DNA from: Chitinophaga pinensis
Lineage (GTDB): Bacteria > Bacteroidota > Bacteroidia > Chitinophagales > Chitinophagaceae
Assembly (NCBI GenBank): GCA_945878115.1
Contig: CAMDVD010000021.1
Location: forward strand, 1-50,491
Direction: 5' to 3'
DNA length: 50,491 nt
A program made the position numbers and the translations under genes. Of the stretch, positions 6,578 through 14,472 are shown one piece after another. Position 1 is the stretch's first letter, and every line of letters begins with the position of its first letter. The notes under the pieces were generated by a model, which was given only the letters and a program-made list of their open reading frames with translations, was not told the DNA's origin and did no database searches.

Positions 6578-8620
6578 CTAATTCCCAACCAAACTCTGCA
6601 TCGCACTATTCAACGCTTGGTCGGTAGGCGAGTATTGCAAGCCCTTACTCCAATAGAGTTTTGCCATGCTACTATTTTGTTGAGATATGTATAATCTGCC
6701 TATGTTGTAGCACAAGGAAGGATTCTCTGGAATATACTTATACGCTTTCAAATAATTATTCAGACCTTCTGTAGTGTTTTGTTGATTGAGCATGTCGTTT
6801 GCCATGTTGGTGAATTGCGTAGAAAGTATTTGGCGAATCTGCGGTACATTAGGATGTGTTGGAAATAATTCAATGACCTTGTCCCAATATTTAGCGGCTG
6901 TATCTACTTGACCTAGTTTAAAACTAATCATGCCCATATTCATATATTCTGTTACGAATTTTGGAAACAGAAATAATGCCTTACGACCAAACTTTGCAGC
7001 ACTATCTAAATACTGTTTTTCTACAGATTTGTTTTTTGGAAATTCACTCATCTCAATCATATGGATACAGGCATTCCCATTGAGCAGGGTACTGTTTGGA
7101 TGGGTTTGCACATCTGTGAGAGATAATGTAGTATCATTTTCCCAGGCTGGATTACGAGCAATTGTTTTTACACTATACAATACAATAATGGGTAACACCA
7201 CTATGGTCATTAAGTTGCTGTTGAGCTTTAGTTTGTTGCTTAAAAAATAGAGGCCATACACCATTAATATACACATGCCAAAGGAAGAATGATATACCAA
7301 ACGTTCACCCATAGTAGCACCAATATTAAAAAATGTATTGTTCACCATGAATAAATGAATAAGGTAAAACGCAATGGGAAATGCCAACCAATTTCTTTTT
7401 CGAAAGGCAAGGATGAAGCCAATACCTGCGACAGCAAGCAATACAATACTTCCTATCACTTCCATATTTGCAAAATCTTTATAAGGAATTACATTGTATC
7501 CATAGTCGCTACTCATCATGGCTGGATAAAGAAGCAATAAGAAATATTTTAGATTAATCGCTATTTTGGTTGCCATGGCTTGCATATCGCTGGCTAGTAA
7601 ATAAGGGTTATTTAAGAGGTCACTATTTTGAATAGAGTCATTACTGATAGACATCACAGTGCCACTTCGGATAGAGTAATAAATACCAAAAGTGACAAGC
7701 ATTCCACCCATCAAAAAGTAGATGTCAGAGAGCTTGAGATTTTTATAATAAACATATAAACCCAATGGCACTATCATTAATAAACTGGCACCATATTCCT
7801 TACTGAGCAATGCAACAAAGTACGTGATTAAGGCAAACCACATGTATTTTTTCTTTTGCATTTCGACATACAAAAAACTAAAATATAAAGTGAGAACAAT
7901 GAACAGAAGGGATAAAATTTCATCACGACTTTTCATGTTAGCAACCACTTCTGTATGTAAAGGATGCGCTAGAAAAAGTAAGGCAGTGAATAAGGCGAGT
8001 AGTTTATTTTCTTTAAAAAAGAAACGACTTAAAAACAGATAAATCAAACAAACGCCGAGGATATACAGAAGTACATTGTCGACATGTCTAAGCATAGTGC
8101 CTCTAACTTTAAAATCTTTATCTGTCCAAATACCATCTTTGTCTACATCCTCATTTGGCTCTTGAATTTTATTGTGGTTTATATCCCATGCATCCTGTGT
8201 TAAACCACTGGGTAATGTGCCAATAAACTCTTGTTCAATGGCATAGGTAGCAATAGAAAATGGTCTGTATCGTCCACCAGACAATTGGTCTGTAAGATTC
8301 ATTGATTTGTAAAAACTGCTTAAAGCATCCGTCTTCATAATTTCTGAAATGCCATCTACACCTTTCAATACATTTTCATTCTTGCAAATAATAATATCAT
8401 CATCTAAGGCGTATTGATGGTGAAAGGTATTGGTATATAATACGAACCCTAATACAATAATAAGCACATAAGGCACCCAAGAATTAGTCAGTTTGGAAAA
8501 GAAATTGTCTGTTGATGCTTGTTCAACAATACTATCTGCAACAAAAACTTTTTCTGTTTTTGGTAATGATTTTGCAGTTGTAGTTTCTTTTACTGGAATG
8601 TTTTTCTTTTTGCTACTCAT
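6578..8620 (-). CDS. TMTC-like GT-C membrane protein with C-terminal TPR repeats
   Basis: This 680-residue polytopic membrane protein is probably a lipid-linked-sugar-dependent glycosyltransferase of the GT-C fold. After a ~48-residue cytoplasmic tail there are about ten membrane segments. The first extracytoplasmic loop carries YALDDD (70-75), the acidic motif expected of GT-C enzymes, and the YRPFSIATYAIEQ motif follows. The last ~170 residues (from about 510) hold TPR-like helical repeats ending in YNIGRLYISQQNSSMAKLYW. This architecture matches eukaryotic TMTC O-mannosyltransferases and their bacterial relatives. The acceptor is unknown; secreted T9SS proteins are a reasonable guess. It is monocistronic and bracketed by inverted copies of a dispersed repeat. 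Confidence 0.8.
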   Translation of the reverse strand: MSSKKKNIPVKETTTAKSLPKTEKVFVADSIVEQASTDNFFSKLTNSWVPYVLIIVLGFVLYTNTFHHQYALDDDIIICKNENVLKGVDGISEIMKTDALSSFYKSMNLTDQLSGGRYRPFSIATYAIEQEFIGTLPSGLTQDAWDINHNKIQEPNEDVDKDGIWTDKDFKVRGTMLRHVDNVLLYILGVCLIYLFLSRFFFKENKLLALFTALLFLAHPLHTEVVANMKSRDEILSLLFIVLTLYFSFLYVEMQKKKYMWFALITYFVALLSKEYGASLLMIVPLGLYVYYKNLKLSDIYFLMGGMLVTFGIYYSIRSGTVMSISNDSIQNSDLLNNPYLLASDMQAMATKIAINLKYFLLLLYPAMMSSDYGYNVIPYKDFANMEVIGSIVLLAVAGIGFILAFRKRNWLAFPIAFYLIHLFMVNNTFFNIGATMGERLVYHSSFGMCILMVYGLYFLSNKLKLNSNLMTIVVLPIIVLYSVKTIARNPAWENDTTLSLTDVQTHPNSTLLNGNACIHMIEMSEFPKNKSVEKQYLDSAAKFGRKALFLFPKFVTEYMNMGMISFKLGQVDTAAKYWDKVIELFPTHPNVPQIRQILSTQFTNMANDMLNQQNTTEGLNNYLKAYKYIPENPSLCYNIGRLYISQQNSSMAKLYWSKGLQYSPTDQALNSAMQSLVGN

Positions 8621-8678
8621 GAGTTGATGCCCTAAGGATTAGAAAAATGGATACTTATATATGGAATGAAAATTATTT

Positions 8679-8763
8679 GGGCGGCATACACGCTTTACGC
8701 TTCAATCTTTTTTGCTTCAGAGCAAGCAAAAAAGGATTTCCGCTACAATCGTTGCCGCAATGC
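8679..8763 (-). repeat. Dispersed palindromic repeat, copy 2 (inverted)
   Basis: GGGCGGCATACACGC to CGTTGCCGCAATGCA is the reverse complement of the 6262-6345 unit with a few differences. It contains the same CTTTTTTGCTTgctctGAAGC-type hairpin. It lies between the TMTC-like gene and the M16 pair. Confidence 0.8.
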
Positions 8764-8818
8764 ACGTCTAGGTAAGATTCTTTTTCTCATTACATGGATT
8801 GTTGAACAAGATACTCAA

Positions 8819-10885
8819 TTAGTTGAAAAGCGTATCGCTTACACCCGTATTGATTTCCACGCTTTGCATTTTCATTTCCAACAATTGTGGACCTTGATTT
8901 TGCTTAATCATTTGTGGGTATTTCAATCCGCCATTTCCTTCTTTGTAATCTAAATAATACGTGGTTTGTGTGTCATCTTCATCAGTCTCTAAGCTCTTCA
9001 CTTTAAACCCAGAAGCTACATCATAAAATTCGGAAACTTTATCTCCACTTGGTTTTACAACATCCACTTGATAAGCGTCTTTGCCATCTACTTTTTCAAT
9101 ACCAGCTAAGGTAGTTTTATATCCAGCGGTTAAGTAAGAAGCGTCTTTGTTGATGTCAGCATCTTCTGCATATTTCTTTGTTTCTTTCTCATCAAATTCT
9201 TTCTTTTGACCTTGTGCACTCATATAACCTTTAGTACCATCAAACACAATTTTTTGAAAACTATTGCCAGCCATGTTAATGTCTAACAAGAATTTATTTG
9301 GTGCTTTTTGTGTGGTAACCACATTGATTTTCATGCCATTCATTTCCATCAAATAAGTAGTTTTCATATCGGTTATTTTTGACCAAGCTGCTTCACCGCC
9401 TGTGGATGCAATATGCTTTTGAATAATTTGATTGGCTGTAAGATTTGCTGGTAATGCTTTTGGCGCTTCATCCTTTTGCACATTACCATACATATCATAA
9501 ATAGTTACAGGGCCAAATTTTTTCATTTTCTCTGCAACTTGTTTTTTATCACCTGCTACTGTAATAACCGCAACACCAGGTGTGATATATTTTTTAGCCA
9601 CTGCCATTACATCATTTGCGGTAACAGCTTCTACATTTTTTAAATAGTTTTTGTAGTAACCAGCAGGCATGTTGTATTTTTTCTCATTGATAGCATAGCG
9701 AGCCAAAGTTTTTGGATCTTCTAAACCTAAAGCAAATGTACCTGCCATATAATTTTTATAACCTTCTAATTCTTCCGTTTTAACTGGTTCTGTGCGTAGA
9801 CGATTCATCTCTTTTAATATTTCTGCTACAGAGCTATCACTCGCAGCAGTAGTGCTTTTAGAAGTTGCAGAAAACTGACCTGCATTTGTCAATTCATCGG
9901 ATTTAAATGATGAATAAGAACCATAAGTCCAAGCATGTGTTTCACGAAGGTTTTGGAATAAACGACCTGTTGCACCGCCACCTAAAATGCCATTTGCCAC
10001 TTTTAATTTTATTTCATCTGGATCGCCTTGTTTCATATTGATGGTATAGGTCACATCAATCACGCTTTGCACCGCACCTGTTTTATTTACAATAGCAACG
10101 GCTGCACCTTTTTGTGGAGCAGGTGTTGGATAAGTAGCACGAGGTACTTCTTTCTTTTGCCATTTTGCAAAGTTTTTTTCAACTTGAATTTTTGCTTCTG
10201 CTAAAGTAATATCACCTACAACTGCCATGTAGGCTACATTTGGACGAAAGTAGGTTTCGAAGAATTTTTGACAACGATCTAAGGTAATTTTATTTACGCT
10301 TGCTTCTGTCACTACTTCGCCATAAGGATGTTTTTTACCAAAATTAATAATGCTGGTAATATTTGCACTCATTGCTTCAGGGTCATCTTGGTTTTGCGCC
10401 AAACCAGAAAGCGTCATTTTTTTTAATTTGTCTAATTCTTTTTGAGAGAAATTAGGAGCAGTCAATACTTCACTTGCAAGCGCTAATAATTTATCGGAAT
10501 TTTTTTTCAAGCTTTGCATATATATACCATCGCTTCCTACATTTAATCTCGCACCTAGATTATCTAATTCTGCATTAAATTCATCTTTGGTTTTGGTTTT
10601 GGTACCGGCAGTGATTAACTCACCAACCATGTCTTGAAAGCCAACCATGTCCGCTTGTAATTCAGGACGAATATCAAAATCTATGGTATAGGAAATAATG
10701 GGAAGTTTATGATTTTCTACCACATATACTTTGATGCCGTTGGAGCTGATGAAAGATTTGGCTTCACCCATTTGTAATGTGGGTGCTGGACCTGCTTTTG
10801 GGCGTATGCTACGGTCAAGTGTTTGTGCATACATAGAATTGCTAAGGAAGGCCAATGTGGCTATAGATAAAATGATTTTTTTCAT
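8819..10885 (-). CDS. M16 peptidase-like subunit, catalytically degenerate, with C-terminal LolA-like domain
   Basis: This 688-residue periplasmic protein is the probable non-catalytic partner of the M16 protease encoded just upstream. A signal peptide covers residues 1-20 (ends SNSMYAQ). Two M16 half-domains span about 30-450. Where an active subunit has HxxEH this one has GFQDMVGELITAGT, so the zinc site is absent. The later GGGATGRLFQNLRE...HAWTYG motif, typical of M16 second domains, is kept. Residues about 480-688 form an extra beta-rich domain with a pattern (IIQKHIASTGGEAAW, MKTTYLMEMNGM) like the LolA/LolB-type fold seen in Bacteroidota lipoproteins. It follows its partner by 33 bp. 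Heterodimeric active/inactive M16 pairs are well known. Confidence 0.88.
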   Translation of the reverse strand: MKKIILSIATLAFLSNSMYAQTLDRSIRPKAGPAPTLQMGEAKSFISSNGIKVYVVENHKLPIISYTIDFDIRPELQADMVGFQDMVGELITAGTKTKTKDEFNAELDNLGARLNVGSDGIYMQSLKKNSDKLLALASEVLTAPNFSQKELDKLKKMTLSGLAQNQDDPEAMSANITSIINFGKKHPYGEVVTEASVNKITLDRCQKFFETYFRPNVAYMAVVGDITLAEAKIQVEKNFAKWQKKEVPRATYPTPAPQKGAAVAIVNKTGAVQSVIDVTYTINMKQGDPDEIKLKVANGILGGGATGRLFQNLRETHAWTYGSYSSFKSDELTNAGQFSATSKSTTAASDSSVAEILKEMNRLRTEPVKTEELEGYKNYMAGTFALGLEDPKTLARYAINEKKYNMPAGYYKNYLKNVEAVTANDVMAVAKKYITPGVAVITVAGDKKQVAEKMKKFGPVTIYDMYGNVQKDEAPKALPANLTANQIIQKHIASTGGEAAWSKITDMKTTYLMEMNGMKINVVTTQKAPNKFLLDINMAGNSFQKIVFDGTKGYMSAQGQKKEFDEKETKKYAEDADINKDASYLTAGYKTTLAGIEKVDGKDAYQVDVVKPSGDKVSEFYDVASGFKVKSLETDEDDTQTTYYLDYKEGNGGLKYPQMIKQNQGPQLLEMKMQSVEINTGVSDTLFN

Positions 10886-10918
10886 TGTGTAAAATTTAAA
10901 TTTTTAAGGAATGGTAAA

Positions 10919-12241
10919 TTAGTTTTTGCTGCTATCTGGTAAATAATAAAGTACAGTTCGATTTGTTTTTGCAAAATATTTTTTGGCAGCAGCTTGCATA
11001 TCCGCGGCTGTCAATTTCATGTAGCGATCTAATTCTTTATTGATCAAATTTGCATCACCCAAATACACATGGTAGTTTGCTAAATTTTCTACGATACCCA
11101 ATACTTTTTGATTTTGAGAAATGAATTCATTCTCCATTTGGTTTTTGCATTTTGCTAATTCCTCTGCGCTAATGCCATTGTTTACTATATTTTCAACTTC
11201 CGCATTGATTGCTGCTTCTAGCTCTTCAGGTTTTACACCCATATTGCCAATGCCATACATGATGGATAATCCTGGATCTTCGGAAGGTAAAGAGAATGCG
11301 CCTGCAGCAACTGCTTTTTGTTGTTTGTCTACAACTTGTTTTTGTAAACGTGAGCTTTTCCCTTCAGATAATATTTTTGACACCATCTCGATGGCATAAG
11401 CATCTGGAGTGCCTTGTGGTGGTGTGTGGTAAGCAAAAACTACTGCTGGTAATTGTACTTTATCGTAGTAAGTTGCTCTTCTTTCTTCTGTTTGCGCTGG
11501 TTCAACTATAGTAGGACGAGGAACTTCTTTTGTACCTTTTGCAATGGTGCCAAAATATTTTTCGATCCATGTTTTTGCTTGAGCCATATTTATATCACCA
11601 CCGATAGAAAGGGTAGCGTTATTTGGTACATAAAACGTGTGGTAAAAATCAAGAAATTCAGAAAGAGAAGCTTTATCGATATATTGTGCTTCGCCAATCG
11701 GCATCCATTGATAAGGATGTTTGGTAAAAGAGTTTTTGAAAATTTGTTCTAGCAAATGACCATAAGGCGAATTTTCAAATCGTTGTTTTTTTTCTTCTTT
11801 CACTACTTTGCGTTGTGTTTCCAAGCCGATATCATCAATTTTTGCATGTAACATTCTTTCACTTTCCATCCAAATGCCTTGTTCTAGCTTATTGGAAGGA
11901 AGTGTTTCAAAATAAAAAGTTCTATCGAAAGAGGTATTGGCATTAATAACGCCACCATTATTTTGAATTAACTTCATGTATTCGCCTCGACTGATATTAT
12001 CGGAACCTTCAAATAATAAGTGCTCAAAAAAGTGCGCAAACCCAGTACGAGTAGGGTCTTCATTTTTAGAGCCAACATGATATAACACCGATATGGCTAC
12101 AGTTGGAATGGTGTGGTCTTCATGTAAAATAACATGTAAGCCATTTGGTAAATCATATTCAGTAAACTTAATGTTCACCGATTGTGCATGTATACTTTGT
12201 ACAGACGCTAATGTGAGTAATGAAAATAAAAGCTTTCGCAT
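10919..12241 (-). CDS. M16 zinc metallopeptidase, catalytic subunit
   Basis: This 440-residue exported M16 peptidase has a signal peptide MRKLLFSLLTLASVQSIHAQ. The inverted zinc motif HFFEH is at residues 70-74 and a downstream acidic cluster (VVKEEKKQR) supplies the third ligand. It should degrade peptides in the periplasm together with the degenerate subunit that follows. The open frame extends 109 codons upstream, but that part reads through a dispersed repeat (12397-12583) and is not protein. The ATG at 12241 gives a proper signal peptide and has a near-consensus -7 box (TATTTTCG) about 15 bp upstream. Confidence 0.92.
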   Translation of the reverse strand: MRKLLFSLLTLASVQSIHAQSVNIKFTEYDLPNGLHVILHEDHTIPTVAISVLYHVGSKNEDPTRTGFAHFFEHLLFEGSDNISRGEYMKLIQNNGGVINANTSFDRTFYFETLPSNKLEQGIWMESERMLHAKIDDIGLETQRKVVKEEKKQRFENSPYGHLLEQIFKNSFTKHPYQWMPIGEAQYIDKASLSEFLDFYHTFYVPNNATLSIGGDINMAQAKTWIEKYFGTIAKGTKEVPRPTIVEPAQTEERRATYYDKVQLPAVVFAYHTPPQGTPDAYAIEMVSKILSEGKSSRLQKQVVDKQQKAVAAGAFSLPSEDPGLSIMYGIGNMGVKPEELEAAINAEVENIVNNGISAEELAKCKNQMENEFISQNQKVLGIVENLANYHVYLGDANLINKELDRYMKLTAADMQAAAKKYFAKTNRTVLYYLPDSSKN

Positions 12242-12396
12242 AGGATAATTTTTTTTGCGAAAATAATCGGAAAACTGGAAAGCACGTAAAATTCTAGATG
12301 AACGGTTGTAAATTGATTTGCTGTTATGAATATTATGTTTATTTATTGCTGTATTTATTATGTGCGCAATGATTTGAAGTATTGAAAGTTGTAATT

Positions 12397-12583
12397 GCAA
12401 ATGGCCTTGGATAGTTTTGCGTAAAAAAATGGAGAGATCGGCGAACAAATCGTCCCTGTCTGAGCAACCGACGATAGGAGGATTGTGAGTTTGGACGATT
12501 TGCGTCGAGCACGAACATTTTTTAATGAAACTATCCACAGCCTTGATTTTTTGCTTCTTTTGTATCAAGACAAAAGAACGAAA
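12397..12583. repeat. 187-bp dispersed repeat, copy A
   Basis: It has ends in inverted orientation (TGGATAGTTT ... AAACTATCCA), an inner inverted pair (AAATCGTCC / GGACGATTT) and a terminal hairpin (CTTTTGTATCAAGACAAAAG). A copy 968 bp downstream (13365-13551) has the same length and about four base differences. There is no transposase inside, so this is a MITE- or REP-like element. Similar sequences occur, as I recall, in other Bacteroidota. Confidence 0.9.
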
Positions 12584-12705
12584 GGTCCTTTGTGTCGATA
12601 ATGTTTATGTCGTGATTTTGCGTAAAAAATACTTATCAGAAATTATCTCAACTTGTATATTTACATGCTCAAACCACATGCAAGGCTATCATCATTTATA
12701 TCAAA

Positions 12706-12712
12706 AAAGGAG
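12706..12712 (+). promoter_or_regulatory. Shine-Dalgarno site of the orphan gene
   Basis: AAAGGAG lies three bases before the ATG at 12716. Strong Shine-Dalgarno sites are rare in this window, and this one decides the start over the upstream TTG (12653) and ATG (12665). Confidence 0.65.
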
Positions 12713-12715
12713 AAC

Positions 12716-13219
12716 ATGTATATTCGAAATTTAAAGGACAGTGTTGAGAATTTTAACAATGAAATGCGCAAAAAAGAAGGTAAGAGAGAACTTTGGGTGA
12801 CTAGCACAAAGAAGACACTCATGTATACTTTAGCCAAAATAAAAGAAACTTATCCATTGGGCTGGGATGTGCATGAAATGGATAAAGCAGAGAATACAGA
12901 TGGTTATATTATTTCTTTCGCAGATACCTCAATTGATATTGCAGGCAGCGATACGGAAAACACGAAATCATATACTAAGCGTGGTGGCACATTGGCTTTT
13001 ACCCAGGCCTATAACGGGGATGTTTTTGTGATCATCGTCTTTCCAATTATTGATGAGTTGGTGTTGGCGAAAGAGCCGCAAAAAGTGGTATTGCGTGTGA
13101 CTCCAAATAAAATAACGGAAGAATTTATTCATATGCAAGTAGCTAATTTCTTGGATGAAATGGTACAATGGGAATCCTCTTCTTTGTACAATGATATTGG
13201 TTTTGATGTGAAGAGGTAA
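12716..13219 (+). CDS. Orphan protein of unknown function, between two repeat copies
   Basis: This predicts a 167-residue soluble protein with no signal peptide or membrane helix, and I recognise no family. Visible features: a basic N-terminus with an amphipathic helix (MYIRNLKDSVENFNNEMRK), a central region GYIISFADTSIDIAG, an aromatic/hydrophobic strand VFVIIVFPIIDELV, and a helical C-terminus TEEFIHMQVANFLDEM. The start is set by a Shine-Dalgarno site. A partial -7 box (TATATTTA near 12656) may drive it. It is the only plus-strand gene between 1 and 14 kb, flanked by 187-bp direct repeats at 12397-12583 and 13365-13551, so the unit could have been mobilised or could be lost by recombination. 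Confidence 0.7.
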   Translation: MYIRNLKDSVENFNNEMRKKEGKRELWVTSTKKTLMYTLAKIKETYPLGWDVHEMDKAENTDGYIISFADTSIDIAGSDTENTKSYTKRGGTLAFTQAYNGDVFVIIVFPIIDELVLAKEPQKVVLRVTPNKITEEFIHMQVANFLDEMVQWESSSLYNDIGFDVKR

Positions 13220-13364
13220 GAGTTTATTGGAGGCTTGCATTTTCTGATAGTAAACGTCAGAATACGTCTGCTCCGAGGCGGATGTGGTAAATGGTTACAT
13301 ACAATCAATGTTACAATACATCCTCAATATAGGATTTTATTTTTTTGCATCTAATGACGAATTC

Positions 13365-13551
13365 GCAAATGGCCTTGGATAGTTTTGCGTAAAAAAATGG
13401 AGAGATCGGCGAACAAATCGTCCCTGTCTGAGCAACCGACGATAGGAGGATTGTGAGTTTGGACGATTTGCGTCGAGCACGAACATTTTTTAGCTAAACT
13501 ATCCACAGCCTTGATTTTTTGGTTCTTTTGTATCAAGACAAAAGAACGAAA
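13365..13551. repeat. 187-bp dispersed repeat, copy B
   Basis: Direct copy of 12397-12583. Differences I can see are TAGCTAAACT for TAATGAAACT and TTGGTTC for TTGCTTC. Together the two copies bracket the orphan gene. Confidence 0.9.
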
Positions 13552-13629
13552 TATTATTAATTGCAAGAATTTGTTATACTCTCTATTCCATTCAAGATTA
13601 TCTAATAGCCATAGTATTATTTTAAACTA

Positions 13630-13668
13630 AAAAAACTGCAATAGAATACTTATCTATTGCAGTTTTTT
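13630..13668. terminator. Bidirectional terminator after the SnoaL-like gene
   Basis: A 16-bp perfect stem, AAAAAACTGCAATAGA / TCTATTGCAGTTTTTT, with a 7-nt loop lies 20 bp past the stop of the minus-strand gene. Confidence 0.88.
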
Positions 13669-13688
13669 AAATATATAATTTATCTACC

Positions 13689-14042
13689 TTATTTGTGGTA
13701 AAATTTTTCACGAACAATAAAATCACCATCCCAATGTTGAACAGCAACTTGCTCCATTTTGAATCTTCCCATTCCAGTCATGGTCACTTCCATCCAACTT
13801 TCAACCATGGTTGTTTTTTGCTCTTCGTTGCTAGTGATGGCACCAACACCTGCACCATGAAATTCTTCAATGGATTGTAAAAATTTTAGTTCATATTCTC
13901 TATTCGTTGCTTTGCCTTTGCGAGGTTCATCACCTGCTTCTTGCATTTCAACATCTTCATGATAATACTTTTCAAAACCATCCATCAACTTTCCAGTGTT
14001 GATTAAATTGTACAAGTCTGTTACTTTTTCTAATAGTGTCAT
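13689..14042 (-). CDS. SnoaL-like / NTF2-like small protein
   Basis: This 117-residue protein has the cone-shaped NTF2/SnoaL fold pattern: an N-terminal helix pair LLEKVTDLYNLINTGKLMDGFEKYYHEDVEMQ, the KGKATNREYELKFL helix, then beta strands ending AVQHWDGDFIVREKFYHK. Members act as small isomerases or hydrolases or as ligand-binding proteins. No catalytic residues can be assigned here. It is a single gene with its own terminator, and its minus-strand start at 14042 is the only sensible ATG. Confidence 0.8.
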   Translation of the reverse strand: MTLLEKVTDLYNLINTGKLMDGFEKYYHEDVEMQEAGDEPRKGKATNREYELKFLQSIEEFHGAGVGAITSNEEQKTTMVESWMEVTMTGMGRFKMEQVAVQHWDGDFIVREKFYHK

Positions 14043-14455
14043 TGTTTTTATGTTTATTTTTTTGCTTACTCTATGAAGTTTTCAGCTACCCTTTTTAATA
14101 CTGTATATGAGGCAATAAGTTATTTCGTTTTTGAAATTTACTGTAAGATTAAATGGATATTTTGAAAATGCCAAATCGAATTTGTCACAAATTGTCGTGC
14201 GTATTTTGGATAGATTACCTTCCAAGATTGGAAAGCAATACTGTCCATTGTTGGACTATTAATTTGTGCCAATGGGGCTTCTAAAATTTGCATTTCATAA
14301 TCATAAAATAACATGCAGTATGCTCCACACAACAAGGAGGTAAGTAGATATTCTATGAAATTACAGGGTCAAAATTTAGAAGCCATGTTTTTTTAACCTA
14401 ATTTTTTTTTACTGATAGTATGCAATTCGCTTATTTATTTCCAATTCGAATGCCT
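14043..14455. other. Intergenic region without a supported gene
   Basis: A minus-strand frame of 65 codons (14138-14335) lacks recognisable similarity, a promoter or a credible initiation region. I do not annotate it. The right end leads into the ABC exporter promoter. Confidence 0.5.
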
Positions 14456-14463
14456 TACCTTTG
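14456..14463 (+). promoter_or_regulatory. -7 box of the ABC exporter gene, almost leaderless
   Basis: TACCTTTG matches the TAnnTTTG consensus and is followed by C, as is common. The predicted transcript start near 14467 is only about six bases before the ATG at 14473, which implies a nearly leaderless mRNA. No clear -33 TTTG is seen. Confidence 0.6.
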
Positions 14464-14472
14464 CGCCCATTC

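Noticed and set aside
12242-12568. N-terminal extension of the M16 peptidase
   Set aside because: The open frame runs through the 187-bp repeat, and the ATG at 12241 gives a clean signal peptide.
12397-13551. Composite transposon or insertion sequence
   Set aside because: Neither repeat copy carries a transposase and the gene between them does not resemble one. The repeat pair is reported as a possible cassette only.
13351-13566. Minus-strand frame of 71 codons in the second repeat copy
   Set aside because: It encodes the same residues as the spurious extension from the first copy, so it is repeat sequence, not a gene.
14138-14335. Minus-strand frame of 65 codons
   Set aside because: No similarity that I recognise, no promoter and a weak start context.
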